DNA of 14,200 nucleotides, taken from contig JAGDXK010000019.1 in NCBI GenBank assembly GCA_023256405.1, positions 7,010 to 21,209 on the forward strand, in the 5' to 3' direction. Every line of letters begins with the position of its first letter. The first letter of the stretch is position 1. Source of the stretch: Nitrososphaerales archaeon. GTDB taxonomy: Archaea > Thermoproteota > Nitrososphaeria > Conexivisphaerales > UBA164. The position numbers were made by a program, and so were the translations under genes. Under the pieces are notes generated by a model, which was not told the DNA's origin, ran no database searches, and saw only the letters and a program-made list of their open reading frames with translations. Below, in pieces: positions 1-6,785 of this stretch.

Positions 1-368
1 TATGCGGGAAGCCAATCTTCGGGAAGCCAATAACGATTGAGGTGGACGGCGCATATCTGAAGGTGTGCGCCGAGTGCGCCAAATATGGAAAGGTGGTAAA
101 ACGCGTTCCGCAGAACCCCCGTATATCACAGGCTCCCAGAAGCGGAAATCAGAGACCCCAGGATGAAGAGGATTACGAGCTAGTTGAGAACTACGGAAGG
201 ATAATCAAGGAAATAAGAGAGAAGATGCAGTTAACGCAGGAGGAGCTTGGCAGAAGAATTGGGATAAAGCCCTCCCTGCTCGCAAAAATAGAACAGGAGA
301 AGATTATACCGGACTTTCAGACCCTCAGAAAGCTGGAGCTCAGCCTGAAGGTGAGGCTTAGAAAGTGA
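1..368 (+). CDS. mbf1: Multiprotein bridging factor 1 (aMBF1), 5'-truncated by the window edge
   Basis: The reading frame is already open at base 3 (a Cys codon) and runs to TGA at 366-368, so the start lies outside the window and the GTG at 42 is internal. The first visible residues, CGKPIFGKPI then VDGAYLKVCAECAKYGK, are the N-terminal zinc ribbon of archaeal MBF1; one CxxC pair (CAEC) and one Cys of the other pair are visible. A basic linker follows, then a helix-turn-helix of the XRE/Cro type (from about YGRIIKEIREKMQLTQEELG to the end) that is typical of the family. Archaeal MBF1 associates with small ribosomal subunits and is thought to act in translation rather than as the classical eukaryal coactivator. 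It overlaps hflX by four bases (GTGA), a pairing also known in Sulfolobales, which supports a translational role. Confidence 0.93.
   Translation, partial: CGKPIFGKPITIEVDGAYLKVCAECAKYGKVVKRVPQNPRISQAPRSGNQRPQDEEDYELVENYGRIIKEIREKMQLTQEELGRRIGIKPSLLAKIEQEKIIPDFQTLRKLELSLKVRLRK
350..355 (+). promoter_or_regulatory. Shine-Dalgarno for hflX
   Basis: GGTGAG lies inside the mbf1 coding end, nine bases before the hflX GTG. It matches the GGAGGTGAT complement of the archaeal 16S 3' end and supports GTG 365 as the start of this coupled gene. Confidence 0.7.
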
Positions 369-1459
369 GCGAAAAGGCGGTAATTGTAACATTTAAGGAT
401 AAATACGCACAGCAGGAAATTGTTGAGCTAGCTGAAGCTACAGGTCTAACCGCTGTGTATGTTCTGCCAGTTAAGGAGATAGGCATTGGCAAATACGGTA
501 TAACTAGCGGGAAGGCCCTTGAGCTGAAGGACGTAGTTGAAAGATACAATCCTGATATCGTGATAGTTGACGAGCAGCTCACCGCCTCACAGATATATAA
601 CCTTTCAAAGCTAGTTGACAGGAAGGTGATCGACCGGATCAGGCTCATTCTCGACATCTTCGAAAAAAGGGCCATGACAACCGAGGCGAAGCTGCAGGTT
701 AAGCTTGCAGAGCTTCAGTATGAGATACCGAGGCTCAAGGAGCTCGTTAGAATGAGGAGAATGGGAGAGCAGACCGGTCCAATGGGATACGGTGCTTACG
801 AAATAGAGAAGTACATGAGGTTCCTCAAGAGGCAGATAGTGGTTCTAAGGGAAAAGCTTGAAAAGGAAAGAAGGAGAAGGGAGCTTCATAGGCAGAAGAG
901 GTATGAAAGCAATAGCTTCATAGTTTCCCTGGCAGGCTACACTGGAGCTGGAAAGTCAACCCTTTTTAACCGGCTCAGCGGAGAAAACGCCAGGATCACT
1001 GGAAAGCCCTTTACAACGTTAACTACTACTTTCAGAAAAGTGAAGGGTCTGGATGACGTCTACGTCGTTGACACCGTAGGCTTTATTGAAAGGCTACCGC
1101 ACTTTCTGATCGAGTCCTTCAGATCGACTCTCGAGGAGCTTAAATATGCCGATCTTGTGCTTCTTGTGGTGGACAGCAGCCTCCCCGAGGAGGAGTTCTG
1201 GCGTAAATACAACGCAAGCATAAAGGTCCTGCAGGAGCTTGAAATAGATCTGAAGAACGTGATAGCGGTGCTGAACAAGGTTGATGCAAGAAAATATGAG
1301 CTGAAGTTTCAGGACGAGAGAATAGCAGGATACGTGGAGATATCCGCTCTTTTGGGAATCAACATCGAAGGGCTTCTTGAAAAAATTAAGGAGAAAAGGG
1401 CTGAAAAGGAACAGATAATAGGAAGCGCTAGCTCAGTCAGCCCTGATCTTTCCGGTTAA
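365..1459 (+). CDS. hflX: GTPase HflX
   Basis: This is a full-length HflX GTPase (364 residues) that binds large ribosomal subunits and is linked to rescue or splitting of stalled ribosomes in the family. The N-terminal HflX domain shows the conserved stretch around VIDRIRLILDIFEKRA and LQVKLAELQYEIPRL (residues 88-124), then GEQTGPMGYG and a basic coiled helix to about 180. The G domain follows: G1 GYTGAGKST (191-199), G2 around FTTLTTT, G3 DTVGF (236-240), G4 NKVD (304-307) and G5 SAL (327-329). The GTG start at 365 overlaps the mbf1 stop and has a good Shine-Dalgarno, GGTGAG, at 350-355 with a 9-base spacer, so it is cotranslated with mbf1. The 3' end overlaps the convergent winged-helix gene by 27 bases. 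Identification is secure from the motif set. Confidence 0.96.
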   Translation: MSEKAVIVTFKDKYAQQEIVELAEATGLTAVYVLPVKEIGIGKYGITSGKALELKDVVERYNPDIVIVDEQLTASQIYNLSKLVDRKVIDRIRLILDIFEKRAMTTEAKLQVKLAELQYEIPRLKELVRMRRMGEQTGPMGYGAYEIEKYMRFLKRQIVVLREKLEKERRRRELHRQKRYESNSFIVSLAGYTGAGKSTLFNRLSGENARITGKPFTTLTTTFRKVKGLDDVYVVDTVGFIERLPHFLIESFRSTLEELKYADLVLLVVDSSLPEEEFWRKYNASIKVLQELEIDLKNVIAVLNKVDARKYELKFQDERIAGYVEISALLGINIEGLLEKIKEKRAEKEQIIGSASSVSPDLSG

Positions 1460-1936
1460 AGTGTCGGACAGCCACCTGATGCCCAGTGTTGTGATCACGT
1501 ACTTGGTCGTCTTTTGATCTCCAACCCTGGCAACGTATCCAGCCTTTACGAGCTCGCTCAGCCTGCTGCTTATGGATTTGCCCGGCAGGCCAAGGACGTT
1601 AATTAGATCCTGGACGCTCATGGGCTCGCTCTGAATCCTGTTCATGAGAAATGCGATTTTATTGCCCACTAGCTGCAGTGTTATCTTCTGTTTTATGCTA
1701 AGGTTGTTATCGGCAACGATCCTGGGCCCTTCGTTGGTTATTTTTACGTAATCAGAAAACATCTGTATTAGATCCTGAAGGTCATAGCTGAGCGATATTT
1801 TTTTGGCGAGATCTATTGCTGGAAGGTTATCCGAAAGGAACTTTATAATTGCGGTAAGAACCTCGTCCGGCTTTCCAGCAAACGAAGCTGAAATGTCTCC
1901 GTACTTTATATCCACTCTCAGCGTGTTCTCGCTCAT
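1433..1936 (-). CDS. Winged-helix protein of a paralogous pair (second gene)
   Basis: A 167-residue protein of unknown function. Its first 35 or so residues (LRVDIKYGDISASFAGKPDE and on) form a predicted beta-hairpin plus helix that resembles the start of the upstream neighbour, with the shared pattern of a short amphipathic strand pair, G-x-x-D, then a hydrophobic helix. The C-terminal half (about 85-155) reads as a winged helix: helices at KITLQLVGNKIAFLMNRI and VQDLINVLG, recognition helix near GKSISSRLSELVKAGY, and a wing containing VARVGDQKTTKYVITT. It is therefore probably DNA-binding. The ATG overlaps the previous stop (ATGA) and a GGGTGA Shine-Dalgarno sits at 1943-1948, six bases upstream, so it is coupled to the first gene. 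It has no membrane segment or catalytic motif. Role is inferred only: a transcription factor, perhaps acting together with its paralogue. Confidence 0.85.
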   Translation of the reverse strand: MSENTLRVDIKYGDISASFAGKPDEVLTAIIKFLSDNLPAIDLAKKISLSYDLQDLIQMFSDYVKITNEGPRIVADNNLSIKQKITLQLVGNKIAFLMNRIQSEPMSVQDLINVLGLPGKSISSRLSELVKAGYVARVGDQKTTKYVITTLGIRWLSDTLTGKIRAD

Positions 1937-2409
1937 GCCTGTTCACCCTGTGGTTCCTTCACTAATTTACTTGGCATAGCAATATATACGTATTCGCCTC
2001 TCTCGTTTTTGAACCTTCTTATCTTTCCCTCTTTGGCCAACCTCAGCAGCGAAACCGCCACCGTCTGTTTGGGATAGACGAGACCAAAACTGTCAAGCAC
2101 CTCCTTAACCTCTGACAGTCTGCGCGGCTTAGACCCCCATTCGTTTGTAAACAGCTTTAGGATGTTAACGGGAAGTGATGCGTTGGGATCCAGCTGTACG
2201 TTCGGTAGCTGTTCCGGCATGACCACATTCGATCCGCTTTCCTGTTCCGAAACGCCAGCTGCAGCTTCAGGCGTGCTGTTAAGCTCATTGTAGATCTTTA
2301 ATGCAAGGTCTCCAAGAAACTGCATGTCATCCTTAGTGCCGTAAATTTCTATCTCATTTACACCAATTTTCAACCTGATCTTAGAGTAGTTAACTGACAT
2401 TTCTATCAC
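1933..2409 (-). CDS. Winged-helix protein of a paralogous pair (first gene)
   Basis: A 158-residue protein I do not recognise by name. Residues 9-43 (IRLKIGVNEIEIYGTKDDMQ, then a helix) resemble the N-terminal unit of the downstream protein. A low-complexity acidic/Ser/Pro linker (about 45-78) leads to a C-terminal winged helix (about 81-145), with KPRRLSEVKEVLDSFGL, the probable recognition helix YPKQTVAVSLLRLAKEGKI and the wing RRFKNERGEYVYIA. GTG at 2409 is chosen because a minus-strand TATA box lies at about 2431-2441, the right distance for a leaderless start there; ATG at 2400 is the alternative. It is the first gene of a two-gene operon and is divergent from the aspartokinase-like gene, so either protein might act on the shared 2410-2618 region. 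That last point is inference. Confidence 0.85.
   Translation of the reverse strand: MIEMSVNYSKIRLKIGVNEIEIYGTKDDMQFLGDLALKIYNELNSTPEAAAGVSEQESGSNVVMPEQLPNVQLDPNASLPVNILKLFTNEWGSKPRRLSEVKEVLDSFGLVYPKQTVAVSLLRLAKEGKIRRFKNERGEYVYIAMPSKLVKEPQGEQA
1943..1948 (-). promoter_or_regulatory. Shine-Dalgarno for the second winged-helix gene
   Basis: On the minus strand this reads GGGTGA and ends six bases before the ATG at 1936, inside the end of the upstream gene. It fits translation by ribosome binding in an internal operon gene. Confidence 0.65.
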
Positions 2410-2430
2410 TTAATACTACATGATCTTAGA

Positions 2431-2441
2431 TAAAATAAAAA
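2431..2441 (-). promoter_or_regulatory. TATA box for the winged-helix operon
   Basis: The minus strand reads TTTTATTTTA, centred about 26 bases upstream of GTG 2409, the usual archaeal TATA-to-start distance, predicting a leaderless mRNA. Confidence 0.55.
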
Positions 2442-2500
2442 TTTTACTATGCTCTGTAAGGTTAAATTTGTAATAAGTAGATAATGTGTATGTTAAATTT

Positions 2501-2535
2501 GAGAAATTCATGTCATCTTTTTACATGTATTTCTC
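2501..2535. repeat. Imperfect inverted repeat in the divergent control region
   Basis: GAGAAAT-TC-ATGT at 2501-2513 pairs with ACAT-GT-ATTTCTC at 2523-2535: 11 of 13 positions are complementary around a 9-base spacer. A T-run follows at 2536-2541. No upstream plus-strand gene needs a terminator here, because hflX ends far away and converges with another gene. I therefore favour an operator-like site for one of the two divergent transcripts, unproven. Confidence 0.4.
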
Positions 2536-2548
2536 TTTTTTCAAAATT

Positions 2549-2559
2549 CGCAACTTGCG
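2549..2559. promoter_or_regulatory. Small palindrome upstream of the aspartokinase-like promoter
   Basis: CGCAA-C-TTGCG is a perfect 5+1+5 palindrome ending 27 bases before the TATA box at 2586-2595. In this AT-rich stretch it stands out and could bind a dimeric regulator. It is short enough to be chance. Confidence 0.3.
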
Positions 2560-2585
2560 TATATTGATAAAGCTGGCCTCGGAAA

Positions 2586-2595
2586 CGTTTAAAAG
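2586..2595 (+). promoter_or_regulatory. TATA box for the aspartokinase-like gene
   Basis: CGTTTAAAAG is centred about 28 bases before the ATG at 2619, predicting transcription from at or next to the start codon. Confidence 0.6.
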
Positions 2596-2618
2596 CGAAG
2601 TATAGGGTTCAACAGTTA

Positions 2619-3962
2619 ATGCTTGAAATAGCTAAAGTCAGCAGCAGCGCGCTTGAGATAAAAGGATATGATCTAATTGCGGACCTGATTAATAGGAGAT
2701 ACAGAGAAGGGGGCATCATAGTTCTTTCGGCTCCAAAGAAGCTGAAGGAAGATCTCGATACTGCGCTTTTACTGGCGGCGCAGGAAGATTCAAAAGCCCT
2801 GGCTTCTGTGGAAAAGGCGTTCAACGAGCTTACTGAGAATGGAAGGCTAGGCGGTGATCAGGCTAGGGATCTTTACAGCGAAATAAAAGAAATAATATCT
2901 CTCACCACAAAGGTGGGAGAGCTCTATCCCGCACTAGTAGGACGATTATACTATGGTTTCGAAAGGATATTTTTAAGGGCACTCGCTGACAAAATTAAAG
3001 AAAAGGGGGTAAGTAACATAAATTTACATACGGGCTCTGAGTCTGGGATCACCTTCAAGGAGCAGATCACATCAGAGCTGCTTCTTAATGCCTCTCTTAA
3101 CAAGTGCAGAAGATTCGTTGAATCTTTTCAGGAGGATCACGAAGCTTTACACCTTGTAGGCTCTTTTACTGCATCCGATTCATACAACAAAATAATAAGG
3201 GCGCCAAAAGGCAGCGCTGATCTCATAGCATCCCTGCTGGCCGCCACGATAAACGCAAAAACGCTGACGGTCTGGACAGGCTCTCAAGGGCTGATGTCGA
3301 CCGATCCCACTATAGTTGAATCCGCAAAGAGAATTGAGGTCATGTCCTACAGGGAGGCCATGGAGCTTTTCTCGATAAACCCCGAGCTCTTCAATCCTCT
3401 GGCGCTTGAGGTGATTAAAATGAAGAACATAGAGCTGAGCTTCAGGACAGCTGACATGCCCGATGAGGAAGGAACTCTAATTAGGAGCCAGAGCCCTGTG
3501 TTATCCAACGTTGTTAAAGCGGTAGCCTATAGATCCGATCTTGCGATTGTAACTATAACAGGCACGGAGCTCAGATCCGTAATACCGCTTCTTATAAACG
3601 AGGCGCTCAGGAACTCTATAAAATATCATACTATAATTCAAAGCTCATCCGGCTCTGAGATTAACCTAATAGTTGATCAGAAGGACGTCAACAAGCTCAG
3701 GAATATAATCGAGATCCAGTTCATGGGCGATACGATTGAGGACTATAAGATTGTCAGCGGCGTCTGTCTCGTATCAATAATTGGAGAAGGCATGAAGGGC
3801 ACGCCTGGCGTAGCTGCTAGGCTATTCGGCGCAGTGGCGAGGAACAGGATAAACATAATAATGATAATTCAGGGATCTAGCGAGCTTAACATAGGTTTCG
3901 TTATAAGGGGTGAGGACTGCGTAAATGCCATAAGGGCTGTGCATTCGGAGTTCATCAGGTGA
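2619..3962 (+). CDS. Aspartokinase-fold protein with degenerate active site and tandem ACT domains
   Basis: The 447-residue layout is that of a monofunctional lysine-sensitive type aspartokinase: amino-acid kinase domain (1-290), then two ACT units (about 300-447). Homology is clear at residues 218-250 (VWTGSQGLMSTDPTI to SYREAMEL) and in the C-terminal ACT, with VSIIGEGMKGTPGVAARLFG (385-404) followed by INIIMIIQGSSELNIGF (411-427). Yet the expected kinase motifs are altered. KFGG(T/S)S at the N-terminus is IAKVSSS; the GERLS element is FERIF (114-118); TLGRGGSD is RAPKGSAD (194-201); and WTDVDGV is WTGSQGL. These residues bind aspartate and ATP in active enzymes, so catalysis is doubtful while the effector-binding face looks conserved. 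It may be a regulatory subunit or amino-acid sensor. An active but divergent enzyme is possible. It is monocistronic with a TATA box, next to divergent winged-helix regulators. Confidence 0.85.
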   Translation: MLEIAKVSSSALEIKGYDLIADLINRRYREGGIIVLSAPKKLKEDLDTALLLAAQEDSKALASVEKAFNELTENGRLGGDQARDLYSEIKEIISLTTKVGELYPALVGRLYYGFERIFLRALADKIKEKGVSNINLHTGSESGITFKEQITSELLLNASLNKCRRFVESFQEDHEALHLVGSFTASDSYNKIIRAPKGSADLIASLLAATINAKTLTVWTGSQGLMSTDPTIVESAKRIEVMSYREAMELFSINPELFNPLALEVIKMKNIELSFRTADMPDEEGTLIRSQSPVLSNVVKAVAYRSDLAIVTITGTELRSVIPLLINEALRNSIKYHTIIQSSSGSEINLIVDQKDVNKLRNIIEIQFMGDTIEDYKIVSGVCLVSIIGEGMKGTPGVAARLFGAVARNRINIIMIIQGSSELNIGFVIRGEDCVNAIRAVHSEFIR

Positions 3963-3966
3963 ACGT

Positions 3967-5022
3967 TCAGAACTCGACAGGAAAGAACCTGCGATAGAGG
4001 GGCTCCTTCTTCAGCTTCCCTTTAATCGGGAGCTTATAGCCACAGAACTTGCACCTGTTCTCATCATCTATGTTATATTCAATTATCTCAAACCCATACC
4101 TTTTTATGACTGGAGCGCCGCAGTTTGGGCAGTACGTGTGCTCATATGGATGCCCTGGGACGTTACCCAGGTACACGAACTTAAGTCCCTCCTCCTTCGC
4201 CACCCTGTAATGCGCCTCAAGGGTGCTCAGGGGTGTTTCGGGAAGCCACAGAAGCTTGTAATCTGGATGAAATCGCAGAAAGTGTATGGGCGTATCATCT
4301 CCAAGATTTTCCAAGATCCACCTTGAGAGCCTTCTGGCGTCATCCAGAGAGTCCCCTATTTCAGGAACAACAAGGTCAGTAATTTCTACGTGAATGCCCT
4401 TCCTTCTGAGCTCCTTAAGTGAACTGAATATGGGCTCTGGATCGGGTACAGCAGCATACCTTCGCAGAAAGCTTCTGTTTCCGTTTCCCTTGAAGTCAAC
4501 CGTTATAGCATCTAGGAACTCCGTAAAGTAATCAATTTCCTCATCAGTAAAGTAACCGTTGCTGACGAACACGTTAAAAAGCCCGGCCTTTCTTCCTTCA
4601 ACCCCCACATCATGCGCGAATTCTGCGAAAATGCTGGGCTCGTTGTACGTATAAGCTAGTCCGTCTGCCCCGTATCTTTTGGCTAAATTTATCACATCAT
4701 CTGGCATCATCTCAATTCCCTCAACCCTTTTTCTTTGGGATAAGTCAAAGTTCTGACAGTAGGCACATGCCCAGCTGCATCCAGTGGTGCCCATGCTGAG
4801 AACCTTGCTTCCAGGGTAAAAATGCACCAGGGGTTTCTTCTCAATAGGATCCATGTGAAGGGCTTCAATAATGCCGTAGTTCAATAAGTACAGCTTTCCA
4901 CCTTTAACTCCTCTAACTCCGCAGAACCCTATCTGGCCCTCTCCGAGAAGACATCCTCTAGCGCATGCAAGGCACTTTATCCTTTCTCCTGCTTTTTTAA
5001 ACAGATATGCCTCCTTTAGCAC
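3967..5022 (-). CDS. amrS: AmrS-like radical SAM enzyme (AmmeMemoRadiSam / PflA-like)
   Basis: A 351-residue radical SAM protein. The SAM/4Fe-4S motif is CSWACAYC with C82, C86 and C89, preceded by a cysteine cluster C17, C20, C24 and C34 that typifies the AmmeMemoRadiSam (pyruvate-formate-lyase-activating-like) family. YTYNEPSIF (124-132), [14 protein letters not shown] (211-224) and FLRFHPDYK (248-256) are further family signatures. A C-terminal zinc-finger-like pair (C298/C301 and C324/C327) closes the protein. The usual partners, AmrA (AMMECR1) and AmrB (Memo), are not in the window, so the substrate is unknown. Recent work on the family suggests peptide or protein radical chemistry. The start is GTG 5022, since the ATG at 5024 opens only a two-codon frame, and a TATA box 26 bases upstream supports it. 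It converges with the aspartokinase-like gene with a 4-base gap. Confidence 0.9.
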   Translation of the reverse strand: MLKEAYLFKKAGERIKCLACARGCLLGEGQIGFCGVRGVKGGKLYLLNYGIIEALHMDPIEKKPLVHFYPGSKVLSMGTTGCSWACAYCQNFDLSQRKRVEGIEMMPDDVINLAKRYGADGLAYTYNEPSIFAEFAHDVGVEGRKAGLFNVFVSNGYFTDEEIDYFTEFLDAITVDFKGNGNRSFLRRYAAVPDPEPIFSSLKELRRKGIHVEITDLVVPEIGDSLDDARRLSRWILENLGDDTPIHFLRFHPDYKLLWLPETPLSTLEAHYRVAKEEGLKFVYLGNVPGHPYEHTYCPNCGAPVIKRYGFEIIEYNIDDENRCKFCGYKLPIKGKLKKEPLYRRFFPVEF

Positions 5023-5044
5023 ATAAAGAATAAGGCATAATTTC

Positions 5045-5054
5045 GTTATATACT
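5045..5054 (-). promoter_or_regulatory. TATA box for the amrS-like gene
   Basis: The minus strand reads AAGTATATAA, centred about 27 bases upstream of GTG 5022, which predicts a leaderless transcript. Confidence 0.65.
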
Positions 5055-5073
5055 TATTAGAAAAATTGATCCC

Positions 5074-5083
5074 TTAAATTTTA
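5074..5083 (+). promoter_or_regulatory. TATA box for the Lrp/AsnC gene
   Basis: TTAAATTTTA lies about 26 bases before 5104-5107, where two ATG codons occur, and about 36 bases before the TTG used by the protein. It is separated from the opposing amrS TATA box by only about 20 bases, so the two divergent promoters are packed together. Confidence 0.5.
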
Positions 5084-5103
5084 TTAGACGATTAATCTAA
5101 AGA

Positions 5104-5118
5104 ATGATGATAAATTGA
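5104..5118 (+). other. Possible micro-ORF overlapping the Lrp start
   Basis: ATG ATG ATA AAT TGA encodes M-M-I-N. It begins at the transcription start predicted from the TATA box and its stop overlaps the TTG start of the regulator gene (TTGA). If the mRNA is leaderless, ribosomes would read this first and could restart on the TTG. It may also be chance. Confidence 0.25.
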
Positions 5119-5564
5119 TAGATGAGGTCGACAGGAAAATCCTCAGCATTCTCTGCGAAAACGCCAAGATACCGATAAGGGAGCTAGCAAAGCGAGTTGG
5201 TGTCTCAATCGGGACTGCGCACAACAAGATCAAGAGGCTGGAAAAGGAGGGCTACATAAGCTCATATAGGGCAATAGTTAACTGGGCAAAGGCAGGATAC
5301 ACTATAACCGCTATCATAGAGGTCGTCATAAGCGGCGGGAAGCTGCTGGAACTTGAAAAAATGATATCTGAATTCCCCAACGTTCTCTCCGTGTATGATG
5401 TAACTGGCGAAAGCGACGTAATTCTTATTGCAAAGTTCAAATCGCACGATGAGCTAAGCTCTTTTACCAAGACACTACTCTCTCTTGAACATGTGGAAAG
5501 AACCAACACTCATATAGTACTAACAACGGTTAAAGAGGGCAGCTGCATGAGCCCGTCTATCTAG
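5115..5564 (+). CDS. Lrp/AsnC family transcriptional regulator
   Basis: At 149 residues this is the standard length for an Lrp/AsnC (feast/famine) regulator. The N-terminal DVDRKIL-type opening (here IDEVDRKILSIL) leads into a helix-turn-helix at about 18-45, with IRELAKRVGVSIGTAHNKIK and RLEKEGYI. The RAM ligand-binding/oligomerisation domain occupies about 62-145 and includes the conserved VTGESDVILIAKF and the final strand IVLTTVKEG. It should bind DNA as a dimer or octamer and respond to an amino acid or similar small molecule. TTG 5115 gives the family-typical N-terminus and no in-frame ATG lies upstream. A four-codon frame beginning with ATG 5104 ends inside this start. It is divergent from amrS, which it might regulate. 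Its last 8 bases overlap the convergent glycosyltransferase gene. Confidence 0.92.
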   Translation: MIDEVDRKILSILCENAKIPIRELAKRVGVSIGTAHNKIKRLEKEGYISSYRAIVNWAKAGYTITAIIEVVISGGKLLELEKMISEFPNVLSVYDVTGESDVILIAKFKSHDELSSFTKTLLSLEHVERTNTHIVLTTVKEGSCMSPSI

Positions 5565-6726
5565 ATTCCCTCATCCAGCCAATATTTATTCCGAACACTT
5601 TTGCAAACATGGCCACAGCGCTTGTTAGGAACATAAGAAGCACGTATGGATAACCCAGTAATGAATACCTTATATAGAGGCCACCGCTGTATTTTTCTTT
5701 ATATTTCAGATAAGCTATTATCAGCAATGCTGTGCCAACAAAGTTAACTATTAACCCTAATGTGTTAAACATAAGATACATTATTTTAAGCATGCTCGAT
5801 CCAATTGTGAAAACAAGGCTTGTCGCTCCAAAAATCGGCATAGCAAGATAGAGTTCCATGTGCAGCACTTTTCCGTTGGTTGGCATTTTCAAGTGCTCAG
5901 TAAGCGCATCCACGTACCCTTTATACCATCTCAACCTCTGCACAAAAAACTCCCTGAGGGTCAGCGGTGGCGTAACGTTGACTTTGCTTCTGAAGTATCC
6001 AATTTTAATTTTGTTTAATACCAATTTTGCCCAGAGATCGATATCCTCAGTTATGCTGTTCTTAAAAGCCCCAACCCTGTTTAGCACGCTCTTCTTGATC
6101 ACAAGGCTGTACCCATTTATCGGCGGCGGCAGGCCAAGCTTATAGCTACCCGCAATGATGTAGTTCATCACGTCGCTTTCAAGCTCATTCATAAACGTTA
6201 GCCAGTTATGCTTAACTGCGTTTACTCCGGTTAATCCCGTAGCTGCATCGTACTTATTTAATGCGTTCGCGGCCTTTATGAAATAATCTTTGTCAACCAC
6301 GGCATCAGCATCGACAAACACAATGTTGTCAAAACTAGAGACCCTAATTCCAAAGTTTAGAGCGCCGGCCTTCCTTTCTTTATTGTTTGTCAGGCTATAA
6401 ACCTTAACCAGGCCTTTGTACCTCCTCTCCAGCTCCTTTGCCACACTTAGCGTTCTATCTGTTGAGCCGTCCTCTACTATAATTATTTCAAGTTTATCCT
6501 TTGGATAGTCCGCCCTGAGAATTGATTCAACGGCCCTTTCAAGGGTCCCCTCTTCATTTTTTGCGGGGATTATTATGGAAAGCCCGATTGGATAGCTGTC
6601 CAGAGCAGGAACGCCTTTCCTGCTATGGTGTAGATCTGCAAAGCCTAATCCTATTATCAGGCTCCAATAAAGGCCAAATAATATTAGCATAAGCTCCACC
6701 GCGAAGTATATTAACGTAATAATCAC
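5557..6726 (-). CDS. Membrane-bound family 2 glycosyltransferase
   Basis: A 389-residue GT2 enzyme of the processive-synthase-like layout. A membrane segment at about 3-28 precedes a cytosolic GT-A domain that opens with LSIIIPAKNEEGTLERAVES. Expected active-site elements are present: VEDGSTD (84-90), metal-binding DAD (139-141), TEDID (226-230) with the catalytic-base acidic pair, and QRLRW (263-267). Three or four further hydrophobic segments follow from about 290 to 385. Such proteins make or extend surface polysaccharide or lipid-linked sugars; the sugar and acceptor cannot be told from the sequence, and no other envelope gene is adjacent. The GTG start at 6726 is favoured by a TATA box 26 bases upstream. 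The stop codon overlaps the convergent Lrp gene by 8 bases. Confidence 0.9.
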   Translation of the reverse strand: MIITLIYFAVELMLILFGLYWSLIIGLGFADLHHSRKGVPALDSYPIGLSIIIPAKNEEGTLERAVESILRADYPKDKLEIIIVEDGSTDRTLSVAKELERRYKGLVKVYSLTNNKERKAGALNFGIRVSSFDNIVFVDADAVVDKDYFIKAANALNKYDAATGLTGVNAVKHNWLTFMNELESDVMNYIIAGSYKLGLPPPINGYSLVIKKSVLNRVGAFKNSITEDIDLWAKLVLNKIKIGYFRSKVNVTPPLTLREFFVQRLRWYKGYVDALTEHLKMPTNGKVLHMELYLAMPIFGATSLVFTIGSSMLKIMYLMFNTLGLIVNFVGTALLIIAYLKYKEKYSGGLYIRYSLLGYPYVLLMFLTSAVAMFAKVFGINIGWMRESR

Positions 6727-6746
6727 GAGGTACTCTTAATAATGTC

Positions 6747-6755
6747 AAATAAAAA
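6747..6755 (-). promoter_or_regulatory. TATA box for the glycosyltransferase gene
   Basis: The minus strand reads CTTTTTATT, centred about 25 bases upstream of GTG 6726, which supports that start and a leaderless mRNA. Confidence 0.55.
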
Positions 6756-6785
6756 GCTTTATCGGCTGATCCATCTGGCTCCGAT

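Noticed and set aside
5..31. 12-base direct repeat (CGGGAAGCCAAT twice) at the window start
   Set aside because: It encodes GKPI-F-GKPI in the MBF1 zinc ribbon, where archaeal homologues commonly read C-G-x-x-I-x-GKPI; it is coding sequence and not evidence of a mobile or repeat element.
42..44. GTG at 42 as the mbf1 start
   Set aside because: The frame is open upstream and encodes the start of the zinc ribbon including a Cys, so the true start lies before base 1.
2501..2541. Hairpin plus T-run as an intrinsic terminator
   Set aside because: It lies between two divergent promoters with no plus-strand transcript arriving; kept only as an operator-like repeat.
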